From: Halothiobacillus sp. 15-55-196 | Lineage (GTDB): Bacteria > Pseudomonadota > Gammaproteobacteria > Halothiobacillales > Halothiobacillaceae | Assembly (NCBI GenBank): GCA_002282715.1 | Contig: NCKC01000006.1 | Coordinates: 1 to 56,672, forward strand | Direction of reading: 5' to 3' | DNA length: 56,672 nucleotides | Shown here: in pieces, positions 8,463-17,392 of the stretch | Position numbering within the stretch: position 1 is the stretch's first letter | How the letters are laid out: each line of letters starts with the position of its first letter | The notes under the pieces: model-generated | Databases searched by the model: none | What the model was told of the DNA's origin: nothing | Seen by the model: the letters and a program-made list of their open reading frames with translations, nothing else | Made by a program: the position numbers and the translations under genes

Positions 8463-9119
8463 ATGATGGATTGCCAAATCAAATATAGTTTTAACCGGCG
8501 GTTGGTGGGCGTGATTTTTTCCTTTGGTCTGCTGATGCCTGTGGCAAGTTCTAAAGCGACAGCGGATGTGTATGTGCTCCGGGATGCCAATGGTGTGGCA
8601 CATCTGACAAACGTGACCCCAAAAAAAAATTCTGGTTATACGTTGTTTCAGAAAAGTGCATGGACAGCGCCCAAGGCTTGGCATGATGGTTTCAAGATCC
8701 TGCCACGCTTAAACGTTCATACCTACGACGATGAAATCAGACATTACGCCAAGCAGTTCGGTGTAGATCCCACACTGGTGCGCGCGGTTATGCATGCGGA
8801 AAGTGCATTCAACCCCAACGCAGTGTCTTCTGCAGGCGCAGGTGGGTTGATGCAGTTGATGCCGCAAACGGCAGAACGATTCGGTGTTGCCGACCGATTC
8901 AACCCCGATGAAAACATTGCCGGCGGTGTTGCTTATCTTGCCTTCTTGCTTGATTTGTTCCACGGTGATCGGCAACTGGCGGTAGCGGCTTACAATGCAG
9001 GCGAAGGCGCAGTGCAAAAGTATTCTGGCGTGCCGCCCTATAACGAAACACAAAACTATGTGACGCGCGTGCTCGATTTGCAGAAGCGTTATGTGGCCAA
9101 ATTGGAGCAATCCCAATAG
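8463..9119 (+). CDS. Slt-type lytic transglycosylase
   Basis: Secreted or envelope-anchored muramidase that cleaves peptidoglycan to 1,6-anhydromuramic acid products. Residues 1-34 are a signal peptide or N-terminal anchor ending near 'SSKATA'; a short DUF4124-like segment ('VYVLRDANGVAHLTNV') follows. The SLT domain starts near residue 90 with the catalytic Glu113 in 'MHAESAFNPNAVS', then 'GGLMQLMPQTAERFGV' and 'LAVAAYNAGEGAV'. GAGG lies upstream of the double ATG at 8463. It is followed by a strong terminator, so it is probably monocistronic. Confidence 0.92.
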   Translation: MMDCQIKYSFNRRLVGVIFSFGLLMPVASSKATADVYVLRDANGVAHLTNVTPKKNSGYTLFQKSAWTAPKAWHDGFKILPRLNVHTYDDEIRHYAKQFGVDPTLVRAVMHAESAFNPNAVSSAGAGGLMQLMPQTAERFGVADRFNPDENIAGGVAYLAFLLDLFHGDRQLAVAAYNAGEGAVQKYSGVPPYNETQNYVTRVLDLQKRYVAKLEQSQ

Positions 9120-9160
9120 CCGGATACAGCTTCAAACTGTGCGATTGAAAGGTATAACCA

Positions 9161-9186
9161 AAAAAAGCCCCGAACCGGGGCTTTTT
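9161..9186. terminator. bidirectional Rho-independent terminator
   Basis: AAAAAGCCCCG (9162-9172) pairs with CGGGGCTTTTT (9176-9186) around an AAC loop. An A run on the left and a T run on the right let it work in both directions, for the transglycosylase gene (plus) and the small membrane protein gene (minus) that meet here. Confidence 0.9.
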
Positions 9187-9200
9187 CTCGTTGCATGTAT

Positions 9201-9659
9201 TTAATTATGGGTGGTGGCAGTTTGGTCGAAATGACTCGAGTTGTGGATCAGTAGTTTGTTTTTGAGCTTCCAAAACACTTGGACCGTTTTGAGTTGGATG
9301 TAAACGAAAGGAGTCATCAACATAAAATAGACCCATGAGCGGTAGCTGATAATCTCGTTATGGGTTAGCCCGACGTTGATGAAAAACATGCCGAACACAA
9401 AAAACGCAACGCCGGGGCAAATCAGCGCGAATGAGCCCGCATTACCTCTCTCGCCATGGATATAGTGCTGGAGATAATCAAGATGGCGCATGACTGCAAC
9501 CCCAAGTAGGCCAAACATGATTTGAGCGGAAAGCACAACCATGCTGCTAACAAACAAGCCGCGGTAGTTCATTGAATCATCAAATCCATGATGCAGTCCG
9601 TGGCTCAAGCGAATCCAGGTAATCCCCGATAGAGTCAAGATAGGAATCAAGATCCACAT
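9201..9659 (-). CDS. small multi-spanning membrane protein, possibly truncated
   Basis: A 152-residue hydrophobic protein with about four membrane segments (roughly residues 1-15, 35-58, 75-97, 108-125) and a His-rich stretch 'RLSHGLHHGFDD' between the first two. I do not recognise it with confidence. It begins abruptly within a membrane segment, the ATG at 9659 has no clear ribosome binding site, and the frame is closed 20 codons upstream by TGA, so it could be the C-terminal part of a larger transporter-like protein (TDT/TsoY-like has been considered, weakly). It diverges from pgm and ends at a shared terminator. Confidence 0.6.
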   Translation of the reverse strand: MWILIPILTLSGITWIRLSHGLHHGFDDSMNYRGLFVSSMVVLSAQIMFGLLGVAVMRHLDYLQHYIHGERGNAGSFALICPGVAFFVFGMFFINVGLTHNEIISYRSWVYFMLMTPFVYIQLKTVQVFWKLKNKLLIHNSSHFDQTATTHN

Positions 9660-9853
9660 GCTTGGGCTGGCGGATTCATTGATTCCGTTGACCTGGTGAT
9701 GCTTGGATATTTTTTGTCAACTTGCCCACCTCTTGATAAACAAGTGAAGCCGTGTGCCGAAATTTTTAACTTTGTTGTTCGCCCCATATTTGGCATTCTG
9801 TGTCAGATGCTCTGTGCTCAAACTCCATGGATTGTTTTTAAGGATTGTTTTTT

Positions 9854-11497
9854 ATGTCTTCATCATCCCTTGCTGGTTCGCCGCCCACAGCAGATATGCT
9901 GGTTCAAATTCCCGAACTGATCAGTGCCTACTACACGCAGACACCGGATTCGCGGGTGGTTCGGCAACAGGTGAGCTTTGGTACGTCCGGTCATCGAGGC
10001 ACGAGCCTGAACACGAGTTTCAATGAGGCGCATATCGCCGCCATCACGGCAGCTTTGATTGAATATCGCCGAGAACAGGGTATAACGGGCGCCATTCTGA
10101 TCGGTGCGGATACGCACGCGCTTTCCTGGCCTGCATTTGTGACCACGGTTGAGGTGCTTGCGGCCGCTGGTGTTCCCTTGCGGTATCAAGCAGGTTTTAA
10201 ACCGACGCCCACGCCGGTTATTTCCCGGTTGATCATCGTCAATAATGCGGTGTTCTCGGGCGCTTTGTGTGATGGAATCGTGATCACGCCATCACACAAT
10301 CCGCCGAGTGATGGTGGTTTCAAGTACAACCCTACGCATGGTGGACCAGCCGACACGGATGCCACGGGCTGGATTCAGAACCGCGCGAATGAGCTGCTTG
10401 ATCAATGGGAAGACATTCCTCGGATGGGCTTCGCTGAGGCACTGACGCAGCCTTTTGTGATTGCTGACGACTTTGTTACGCCTTATGTATCAGAACTCGC
10501 AAAGGTGATTGATTTCGAGACGATCCGCAAGGTCGGAGTTTCAATCGGCGTCGATCCGATGGGGGGAGCCGGATTGCCTTACTGGAAACCGATTGCCGAG
10601 CGCTACCAGCTCGATCTGACCGTGGTGAATGAGCTGATAGAGCCGGATTTCCGTTTCATGCCGCTTGATCATGATGGGAAAATCCGTATGGATTGCTCAT
10701 CTCCGTACGCCATGTCCGGATTGTTGGCGATCAAGGATCGTTTCGATATTGCGTTCGGAAACGATACCGATGCCGATCGTCATGGAATTGTGACGCCGGA
10801 CGGCGGTCTTATGAATCCCAATCACTACCTCGCGGTGGCAATTGATTATCTGTTCCGTCATCGGCCAGAATGGGCCGAGCATCTGGCCATTGGCAAAACG
10901 GTCGTTTCCAGCTCGATGATCGATCGCGTGGCAGCGGGCCTGGGTCGTACCGTATTTGAAACACCCGTAGGCATCAAGTGGTTCCAGCCTGGGTTGACTG
11001 CGGGCGAGTTGGGCTTTGGTGGGGAGGAGTCCGCAGGTGCTACGTTCCTTTGTCGTGATGGGCAGGTGTGGACGACCGATAAGGATGGACTGATCCTGGG
11101 TCTGCTTGCTGCTGAAATCTTGGCGGTGACGGGTAAAGATCCCTGGGAATACTACAACGATCTGGTTGATCGATACGGCCAGCCCTTTTATACCCGAGTG
11201 GATGCGCCGATCAGTGCTGAAGAGAAATCGCGGTTCAAAGGGCTGACTGCTGATTCTGTCAGTGCCACCAACCTTGCCGGTGAATCGATTACGCGTGTGT
11301 TGACCCATGCGCCCGGCAACCAAGCCCCGTTGGGTGGGCTTAAAGTTGAAACTGCCAATGGCTGGTTTGCAGCGCGTCCATCGGGCACGGAAGATATCTA
11401 CAAAATTTATGCAGAAAGTTTTATTTCAAGTGAGCATCTTGCCCAGATTTTGAATGAAGCCAAAACTCTTGTTTCCGAGGTGTTGGCCGGGCACTGA
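9854..11497 (+). CDS. pgm: phosphoglucomutase (alpha-D-glucose phosphate-specific)
   Basis: Interconverts glucose 1-phosphate and glucose 6-phosphate, feeding glycogen, nucleotide sugars or glycolysis in the cytoplasm. The 547-residue chain has '[11 protein letters not shown]' near the N-terminus, the phosphoserine loop '[13 protein letters not shown]', the metal-binding 'DTDADRHG', a sugar-binding 'GGEESAG' and the phosphate-binding '[10 protein letters not shown]'. The length and '[13 protein letters not shown]' match the E. coli Pgm type rather than ManB/GlmM. ATG 9854 is chosen because AAGGA sits 9 bases upstream; an in-frame TTG at 9845 overlaps that site. Apparently monocistronic. Confidence 0.95.
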   Translation: MSSSSLAGSPPTADMLVQIPELISAYYTQTPDSRVVRQQVSFGTSGHRGTSLNTSFNEAHIAAITAALIEYRREQGITGAILIGADTHALSWPAFVTTVEVLAAAGVPLRYQAGFKPTPTPVISRLIIVNNAVFSGALCDGIVITPSHNPPSDGGFKYNPTHGGPADTDATGWIQNRANELLDQWEDIPRMGFAEALTQPFVIADDFVTPYVSELAKVIDFETIRKVGVSIGVDPMGGAGLPYWKPIAERYQLDLTVVNELIEPDFRFMPLDHDGKIRMDCSSPYAMSGLLAIKDRFDIAFGNDTDADRHGIVTPDGGLMNPNHYLAVAIDYLFRHRPEWAEHLAIGKTVVSSSMIDRVAAGLGRTVFETPVGIKWFQPGLTAGELGFGGEESAGATFLCRDGQVWTTDKDGLILGLLAAEILAVTGKDPWEYYNDLVDRYGQPFYTRVDAPISAEEKSRFKGLTADSVSATNLAGESITRVLTHAPGNQAPLGGLKVETANGWFAARPSGTEDIYKIYAESFISSEHLAQILNEAKTLVSEVLAGH

Positions 11498-11616
11498 TAT
11501 CGTTACATTGTCTGTGTTGATAACGTCTCTGTATGGCGGGCGAAACCAAGGTGAACATTGTCGGCATCAGCGCTTTTAGGCATAGCGTCTTGACTGGATC
11601 ACTATTCACCTCGTTG

Positions 11617-12369
11617 TTAAGGGTTCCGAAGTGCAATCAGACCTATTGCTACACTCCAGAGCAATGCCAACAGGAAGCCAGCGGCAGCCAGCCACCAAAG
11701 AACGATCAACCCGAACAGGTTGGGTGCCTGCATAAAGGTAGTCATCAGTGAGTCCTGATAATAAAAGAACCAAGGGTGGTTGGCGGGGAATACGCTTCGG
11801 TGGAAGTCATTAAATACATGCATTGGCCCGATGATAAGTACCGTCACCGTGGCGATGAACAAGGTGATCAACGTACCTGCGGCGAATGCTTTGAAGCTGG
11901 GTAAGCGGCGTCTTTTCCAGACGCTCACCGCGATCAGAATGAGCCAAGCTAAAAGGGCGATTTGTCCAATGTCATTTCCCCTGTCGACAACCCGAGAGAC
12001 ATCCGTCAGATGTGTTACTTCGTCTTTGGTCAGAAACACGCCCAGATCTCGCCCATTTGGAGCGAAGTAGTGCAATTGGGCTAATCCACGCCCTTCATGG
12101 TTGATTGCATGCGTTATGGCAGAAAACAGGCGCGCGTGTTCCTTAGAATCCGTCTCGATGAAATTTTGTTTGCCATGACGATTTTGAGGCACATATTTTT
12201 CAATGGTGGACGGGATATCCAGCAGTCGGTAATTCTCAGGGTAGAAAAAATTGACCTGGGATAATGCGAGCCATGCCAACCACAATACAGTCGGCCATAA
12301 GAGGGCCAGATGAACCGTGACTTGGGCGCTATTTCGCAAGTGCTGTGCAACGTTCTGAGGTAAGCGCAT
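11617..12369 (-). CDS. DUF1461 / TIGR01906 integral membrane protein (Lit-like)
   Basis: A 250-residue inner-membrane protein with four or five transmembrane segments. It has one near residue 25, a long extracytoplasmic loop ('FYPENYRLLDIPSTIEKYVP' to 'LTKDEVTHLTDV'), three more at about 130-150, 160-180 and 215-245, and the 'FNDFHRSVFP...HPWFFYYQDS' segment typical of DUF1461. The Firmicute members include Lit, an intramolecular lipoprotein transacylase; whether this protein does that is unknown. It has a GGAGAC site upstream of ATG 12369 and is the last gene after cydDCAB and a small membrane protein, so a role connected to the bd oxidase or envelope lipoproteins is possible (inference). 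Confidence 0.8.
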   Translation of the reverse strand: MRLPQNVAQHLRNSAQVTVHLALLWPTVLWLAWLALSQVNFFYPENYRLLDIPSTIEKYVPQNRHGKQNFIETDSKEHARLFSAITHAINHEGRGLAQLHYFAPNGRDLGVFLTKDEVTHLTDVSRVVDRGNDIGQIALLAWLILIAVSVWKRRRLPSFKAFAAGTLITLFIATVTVLIIGPMHVFNDFHRSVFPANHPWFFYYQDSLMTTFMQAPNLFGLIVLWWLAAAGFLLALLWSVAIGLIALRNP

Positions 12370-12476
12370 GCGGCTGTCTCCTTAATAATCCGCAGATTTG
12401 CTGTGTATTCTGCATGGTATGGTTCTAAATCTTCGTGCTCTTCCTCAGCGACTATGGCGATGCATATTTACATGCT

Positions 12477-12704
12477 TCACATAGAGCTAATGAGCTTTCG
12501 CTCCTTGATGACCATAAGCACGAAAATGGTAAGCATGAGAAGACCCATCGCGCCAGCAGACCACCACAGTACTGCTGGGAGACCGAAGATGACATTAACA
12601 AGGAGGAGACCTGCGGCTGGTCCGATCAGAAAGAGCATCATTCCACGCAAACGCCAAATGGCACGAGCGGTTAAGGACGTTGTGATGCGGCGGTAATCAA
12701 ACAT
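12477..12704 (-). CDS. small two-TM membrane protein downstream of cydAB
   Basis: A 75-residue protein with a basic N-terminus ('RAIWRLRG') and two hydrophobic segments (about residues 22-40 and 43-66). It is preceded by AGGAA 5-6 bases before ATG 12704, supporting translation. It lies 170 bases after cydB and 107 before the DUF1461 gene on the same strand. It is longer than the known oxidase subunit CydX (about 37 residues) and shows no clear resemblance to it. No family recognised. Confidence 0.6.
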   Translation of the reverse strand: MFDYRRITTSLTARAIWRLRGMMLFLIGPAAGLLLVNVIFGLPAVLWWSAGAMGLLMLTIFVLMVIKERKLISSM

Positions 12705-12768
12705 TTATTTCCTATCAGCCTTTCAGGTTTTAGGAATCGTAGTCAAAATCTAGCTGAGCAAAAACATT

Positions 12769-12826
12769 TTTTGCCCTTTCTTAAGAGGAGCAGTTTTTAC
12801 TGCTACCCAATAAAGAAAAGGCAAAA
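12769..12826 (-). terminator. large inverted repeat after cydB, attenuator or terminator
   Basis: TTTTGCC (12769-12775) pairs with GGCAAAA (12820-12826) and the stem continues imperfectly through TTTCTT/AAGAAA; a second hairpin, AGCAG/CTGCT, sits inside the loop. It lies 49 bases beyond the cydB stop. The stem is AT-rich and the T tract after it is interrupted, so it may only partly stop transcription into the 75-residue protein gene. Confidence 0.45.
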
Positions 12827-12874
12827 GTCGACCGAAGGAATTAACAGATGTTTTTCCCATATATTGACGGGCAG

Positions 12875-13921
12875 TTAGTGTGCATAACCGGCAAGCTTGT
12901 GCAGTCGCGCGCGGAAAACCCAGGCTTGATAAAAGTTATACGACAGCATGACCGGTACAAACCCGAGCATGGCATAACTGAATGCACCCAATGAGTTGGA
13001 CGGGTTGGCTGCATCGTAAATCGTCATCGTGCCGGGCACAAACCAAGGGTACAGCGTCGCCATCATGGTGGCAAAATTGATGAACACGATGCTGGCAAGC
13101 CAGATCATTGCCGTGATATCCCGCTGTTCGCGCGACGCCTTACGCATGGACCAAGTCGCGAAAAGCACAATCGCGCCAGCAATGACATACGCCCACCAAT
13201 ATGGTCCGATCCACTTGTCGCGCGCCCAGGAGAATTGGATGAATGTCCAGACGACGGTGATCATGATGGCTACCAAAGCAAGATAGAACATCAGATCCGT
13301 CCATTTGAGCGCTTTGGCATAGATTTCGGTGGAACGGTCGAACCGGGCGCGAAGGTAGGCTCCGCCCGCCAGTGAGGCGGCTATGACAGCTGTAAAACCA
13401 GTCAGTATGCTGAATGGCGTGAGGAAATCCAAAGCACCGCCGCCGAAGGTAGGTACCTGCCCGGTGGTCATCTCGAATCCTTGCAGAAAAGCGCCCAGAC
13501 AGACGCCAGCACCAAAGGTAGTCACCAGGCTACCGATGCCGAACCCCCAATCCCATATCGTGCGACTACGGCTGGAATAATGATGGAACTCCAGTGAGAC
13601 GGCCCGAATGATGATGCCCCACAGAACGACCATCAACGGGATCATCAGATAATGGAACAGCGACCCGTAAGCCAAGGGAAATGTGCCGAAAATAGCACCA
13701 CCGGCTACCACCAGCCAGGTTTCATTTGCATCCCACGTGCCGGCCATGGAAGCCATGATGGCGCCACGTTCCTCGCTGTCGGAATTGAAGAGAGAATAAA
13801 TTCCCGATCCAAGGTCCGCGCCGTCCAAGATGATGTACAGCACGACAAACAAACCGATCAGAATCCACCAGATGAACGTGAGCCATTGGTAGCCATGAGT
13901 GATATCCATGATGTGTTGCAT
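12875..13921 (-). CDS. cydB: cytochrome bd ubiquinol oxidase subunit II
   Basis: Second large subunit of cytochrome bd oxidase in the inner membrane, which oxidises quinol and reduces oxygen to water without pumping protons. The 348 residues carry about nine membrane helices and the family motifs 'ILDGADLGSGI' (helix 1-2), 'GTWDANETWLVVAGG' and 'FPLAYG'. ATG 13921 has AGGAG seven bases upstream. It follows cydA by 21 bases and is clearly co-transcribed with it. The length is below that of the E. coli protein (379), as in many cyanide-insensitive-type oxidases. Confidence 0.95.
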   Translation of the reverse strand: MQHIMDITHGYQWLTFIWWILIGLFVVLYIILDGADLGSGIYSLFNSDSEERGAIMASMAGTWDANETWLVVAGGAIFGTFPLAYGSLFHYLMIPLMVVLWGIIIRAVSLEFHHYSSRSRTIWDWGFGIGSLVTTFGAGVCLGAFLQGFEMTTGQVPTFGGGALDFLTPFSILTGFTAVIAASLAGGAYLRARFDRSTEIYAKALKWTDLMFYLALVAIMITVVWTFIQFSWARDKWIGPYWWAYVIAGAIVLFATWSMRKASREQRDITAMIWLASIVFINFATMMATLYPWFVPGTMTIYDAANPSNSLGAFSYAMLGFVPVMLSYNFYQAWVFRARLHKLAGYAH

Positions 13922-13942
13922 AAAATACTCCTTATGTTCTGA

Positions 13943-15394
13943 TCAGATGGCGGGTCGTTCAAATAGTGGGCGGCCTTCAGGCGCGTCGCGATCCGGCAGT
14001 TGTCCCAGGTGCAGCCCGTCTCCTTGTATACCGTGAATGATTTCTTCTTGCATGTCCGGGCCACGGCGGACAACTTTCGAGAAGAAGTACCAAGCGCCGA
14101 TCCAGACGACCATATCGAAGATAACAAAGCCGATGAACCAGGCGATCTCGGCTGGAATACTCATCTGGCTGACACCTTCGGAGGTGCGCATCATGCCATG
14201 CACGAGCCAAGGCTGGCGTGCGATTTCACGGGTCCACCAACCGGTCCAGATAGCGATATATGGCAGGATGGCACTGAAAATGACCGCCCGCAGAAACCAC
14301 GGACGACGCTGTAACTCAAGGGCATTGAATTTACCTTTGTATCGCAGGTACAGGGCCCAAAACGCCACCAGCATCAGAATGCCACCAGCGGCCACCATGA
14401 TACGAAAGGCGTAGAATGGCGCCAGAACCGGTGGACGGTCCTCAGGCTTGAATTGATCCAGACCCTTCACAGTACTGACCCATTTGTGATCTTCCAGCAA
14501 GCTCAACACATGGGGAATGCCAATCTGGAACGTATTGGTACCCTTTTCCTCATCAGGCCAGGCGATCAAGTTCCAGCTGGTGTTTGGGGTGCCGTCGGCG
14601 TTGTAGGTGTGCCAGTGACCTTCCATGGCGGCAAGTGCGGCCGGATCGTGTTCTGCTACCGTGCGTCCCAATTCGTCGCCGATATAGACTTGAAGGGGAG
14701 CAACGATAACCAGTGCCATCAGAGAAGCGGTCAAAGTGCGCATGAACATCTGTGCATGGCGATTCTTATAGATCATCCAGGCTGAGATACCGGCCACAAA
14801 GAACAACCCGATTTCGATGGCTGCAATAAACATGTGTGGGAACGCAGTGAGGAAATTCGGATTGAAAATGGCCGCCGTCCAATCGTCCACCAAAAAAAGG
14901 CCTTTTTCGAGATGAACGCCGGTAGGAGATTGCATCCAGGAGTTGGCCACCAGAATCCACATCGCCGACAACATGGATGAAAACGCGACGTTAAACGTGG
15001 CGAAGATGTGCATCTTCTTGCTGATTTTGCCCCAGCCGAAAATCATCAAACCAATGAAACCGGCTTCATACATGAAGGCCGTGATGGTTTCATAGCCCAG
15101 AATGTTGCCAAAGAATGGCCCTGCGGCCTGTGAAAAAGGGGCAAAAAGAATCCCGAAGGACATTTCCATCGTAACGCCCGTAGCGACGCCAGCCCCGAAA
15201 TTGATGATGAATAGCTTTTCAAAGAAGCGGGTGAGGCGATACCACTCGTCGTTGTCGGTTTTAAGCCAGCGCCATTCGCTGTACAGCAAAAACGAGGCCA
15301 GACCGATGGTTAAAGGAGGATATAGGATGTGCATGGTGGTGATCCACGCAAAATCTAGCCGTGCAAGATCAGTCATCAAAGTTGGATCTGTCAT
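13943..15394 (-). CDS. cydA: cytochrome bd ubiquinol oxidase subunit I
   Basis: Heme-bearing subunit of cytochrome bd oxidase, 483 residues. Heme ligands by comparison with E. coli: His in 'MHILYPPLTIG' (b595), His in 'TAFPHMFIAAI' and Met in 'FRIMVAAG' (b558), and Glu in 'WWTREIARQPW' (d). The Q-loop region after helix 6 is short, i.e. the Q-loop-short type shared by CioA-like oxidases. ATG 15394 is chosen because GGGAG precedes it and 'MTDPTLMTDLARLDFAW' matches family starts; the longer reading to 15475 is unconserved. A candidate promoter lies at 15541-15570. The cydDC assembly genes are directly upstream. Confidence 0.95.
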   Translation of the reverse strand: MTDPTLMTDLARLDFAWITTMHILYPPLTIGLASFLLYSEWRWLKTDNDEWYRLTRFFEKLFIINFGAGVATGVTMEMSFGILFAPFSQAAGPFFGNILGYETITAFMYEAGFIGLMIFGWGKISKKMHIFATFNVAFSSMLSAMWILVANSWMQSPTGVHLEKGLFLVDDWTAAIFNPNFLTAFPHMFIAAIEIGLFFVAGISAWMIYKNRHAQMFMRTLTASLMALVIVAPLQVYIGDELGRTVAEHDPAALAAMEGHWHTYNADGTPNTSWNLIAWPDEEKGTNTFQIGIPHVLSLLEDHKWVSTVKGLDQFKPEDRPPVLAPFYAFRIMVAAGGILMLVAFWALYLRYKGKFNALELQRRPWFLRAVIFSAILPYIAIWTGWWTREIARQPWLVHGMMRTSEGVSQMSIPAEIAWFIGFVIFDMVVWIGAWYFFSKVVRRGPDMQEEIIHGIQGDGLHLGQLPDRDAPEGRPLFERPAI

Positions 15395-15703
15395 TTTGTG
15401 CTCCCGACTGTGTGAAATCGTCAGTGCGATCACATTAAATAGAAGGTTTATATTCTGGTGGAAACGAATCACCACACTTAATTCTCTCAGGCTCTTTCAG
15501 GGCGTCACTGTTGTTGATGGCAGCCTCGTTTTATTTACTTATGATAGATTAGTTTTTGTGTATTTGTAAAATTTATTAGGCGCTTCATCTAAAATTTTAA
15601 CCTTATGGTTTTTAATGGTAATTTTGGTGTTTATTGAAACTCTCATTAACTTGTTGTTGTGTATAGAACATCCATTGAGCTACATTGACTGCCCGTGTTG
15701 AGA
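15395..15703. other. AT-rich intergenic region between cydC and cydA
   Basis: This 309-base gap has no credible gene. It is markedly richer in A+T than the flanking genes and contains a plausible sigma70 promoter reading toward cydA (15541-15570). I looked for a FNR/ANR box (TTGAT-N4-ATCAA) and see none. A TGTGA...TCACA pair just before cydA has the wrong spacing for CRP. The gap suggests cydAB can be transcribed apart from cydDC. Confidence 0.5.
15541..15570 (-). promoter_or_regulatory. candidate promoter for cydAB
   Basis: On the minus strand TTTACA (plus 15565-15570) and TATCAT (plus 15541-15546) are spaced by 18 bases within the AT-rich cydC-cydA gap, about 150 bases upstream of the cydA start. 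Match is moderate and unsupported by other signals. Confidence 0.35.
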
Positions 15704-17392
15704 TTAGATGATGCATCCTGCATCCAGCACAATCGTCTGGTCGGCGAGCGTCATTAGTTGGGGGCGATGAGAAATAATCATAGCTGTCCGACCCTGCAGT
15801 AGCCCTGCCAATGCCTTTGTGACTGCCTGTTCCGTTTTGGCATCCAGACCTTCTGTGGGTTCGTCAAGAATAACGATGGGCGCATCCTTCAGCAAAGCTC
15901 GTGCGATGCTGATGCGTCTGATTTGACCGCCTGAGAGTCGAGCGGCGGCTTCACCAACTATTGTGTTGAAACCTTCAGGCAAGGCGAGGATATCGTCGAG
16001 GATCGATGCTGCTTGACAAGCATTCAGCAGGTCTTCCTGCGTGGCATTAGGTTTGGCGAGGTATAAATTTGCGGCCAAGGTCGTGTTGAACAGGTGAACG
16101 TGCTGACTGACAACGGCACAAAGCGCGCGAACGGTGTCGCCGCTTAAATCATTCAGATTTGTGTCGCCAATGGTGATCTGGCCGGAGTCGGGGGCCCAGA
16201 ACTTGAGCAGCAGTTGGGTCAAACTGGTTTTGCCGGAGCCACTGGCGCCCCGGATGGCGAGTTTCTGTCCTTGTTTCAGGTGGAAGGTAACATCGCTCAG
16301 TGCCGGTTGCTTGTTTCCTGGATAGGTGAGGCACACCTTGTCGAATCGTATGTCGAAATGCTGTGGCGCGGCAGCAGGGTTGATCGGTTCGATCAGCGCA
16401 GGCTCAGCATCGACCAGATCCAGAATCCGGCGGGCGGCGCTGCGTGTTTCCCCGAGGGCGCGAAAGGCAATGGGCAAGGCGGCGACTGCCTCGAAACTGG
16501 CCATGCCGAAAAACGCCAGCATGACGAGTTCCGGCCCATCGAGCATTCCGCTTTGAACCAGACCAATGGCAATGACGATCATGCCAAGCCAGGTGAGTTG
16601 GCTGAACAGACCCGTAAGGGCCGTGCTGCCAGCATCGATGCGGTTTTGCTGTCTCTGCGGCACGACCAGCGCTCTGTTCTCCGCGTGTATGGTATCCATG
16701 CGTTGTTGCGGATCGCCGTAGAGCGTGATTTCGGCCAGACCGCGCACGGTTTCGCTGGTTCGTTGGCGCAAGGCCGCACGCGCCTCGACAATCTGTTTGC
16801 CGCTGTTCATACCCAGATGCAACGCCAGCCAAGGCAGAATCAGGCCGACAATCATCAGGCCAATCAGGTTTGTCAGTGCGATTGTAGGGCTCCACCACAA
16901 CAGGAACAGAATCATCAGCACGGTGGAGAGCAGGGCGGCAAGCGTCGGTGTCACGATGCGCAAATACGCATTTTCGAGGCTATCGATGTCGGCACGAATC
17001 CGGCTCAGCAAATCCCCGCCTTGATAATACTGAAGGCGAGCCGGTGCCAACGGTTCCAGACGTTCGAAGAACCATTGACGCAGTCCGGCGAGGAGCCGGA
17101 ATGTGGCCTCGTGGGTGATCAATCGTTCGAGATATCTGCCCACGGTACGCAGAATCGCCAAGCCGCGGATGGCCGCAGCCGGCGTGAAGTAATTAATGAC
17201 CGCTCCCGTCAGTCCGCTGATGGCCATGGCGGTAATGAACCAGCCGGATACAGAAAGTAACGCTACATTGGCGAGAATGACCGTGGTGGCGAGCAAGACG
17301 CCCGCAAGCATCCAGCCGAGGTAGGGGCGGCTGATTGCATAAAGCCAGCGCAATTCGTTCTGTTTTGGTGAATGATTTTGTTTGCGACTCAT
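15704..17392 (-). CDS. cydC: thiol reductant ABC exporter subunit CydC
   Basis: Half of the CydDC ABC exporter, which moves glutathione and cysteine to the periplasm and is needed to assemble cytochrome bd and c-type cytochromes. The 562-residue protein has an N-terminal six-helix exporter domain followed by an ATPase domain with Walker A 'GASGSGKTS', signature 'LSGGQIRRISIARAL' and Walker B 'IVILDEPTEG'. Its ATG overlaps the cydD stop (17389-17392), so the two halves are translationally coupled. cydAB follow on the same strand, the cydDCAB order seen in several proteobacteria. Confidence 0.95.
   Translation of the reverse strand: MSRKQNHSPKQNELRWLYAISRPYLGWMLAGVLLATTVILANVALLSVSGWFITAMAISGLTGAVINYFTPAAAIRGLAILRTVGRYLERLITHEATFRLLAGLRQWFFERLEPLAPARLQYYQGGDLLSRIRADIDSLENAYLRIVTPTLAALLSTVLMILFLLWWSPTIALTNLIGLMIVGLILPWLALHLGMNSGKQIVEARAALRQRTSETVRGLAEITLYGDPQQRMDTIHAENRALVVPQRQQNRIDAGSTALTGLFSQLTWLGMIVIAIGLVQSGMLDGPELVMLAFFGMASFEAVAALPIAFRALGETRSAARRILDLVDAEPALIEPINPAAAPQHFDIRFDKVCLTYPGNKQPALSDVTFHLKQGQKLAIRGASGSGKTSLTQLLLKFWAPDSGQITIGDTNLNDLSGDTVRALCAVVSQHVHLFNTTLAANLYLAKPNATQEDLLNACQAASILDDILALPEGFNTIVGEAAARLSGGQIRRISIARALLKDAPIVILDEPTEGLDAKTEQAVTKALAGLLQGRTAMIISHRPQLMTLADQTIVLDAGCII

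Noticed and set aside
9201..9850. Selenocysteine read-through of TGA upstream of the small membrane protein
   Set aside because: Translation beyond the TGA gives a polar, non-membrane sequence and no selenocysteine insertion hairpin was recognised.
15395..15440. CRP-like TGTGA...TCACA pair before cydA
   Set aside because: The half-sites are 14 bases apart instead of six, so it is not a CRP site.
16214..17260. 348-codon open frame on the plus strand opposite cydC
   Set aside because: It is antisense to a clear ABC transporter gene, has a Gln/Arg-rich low-sense composition and no domain; a shadow of codon bias.
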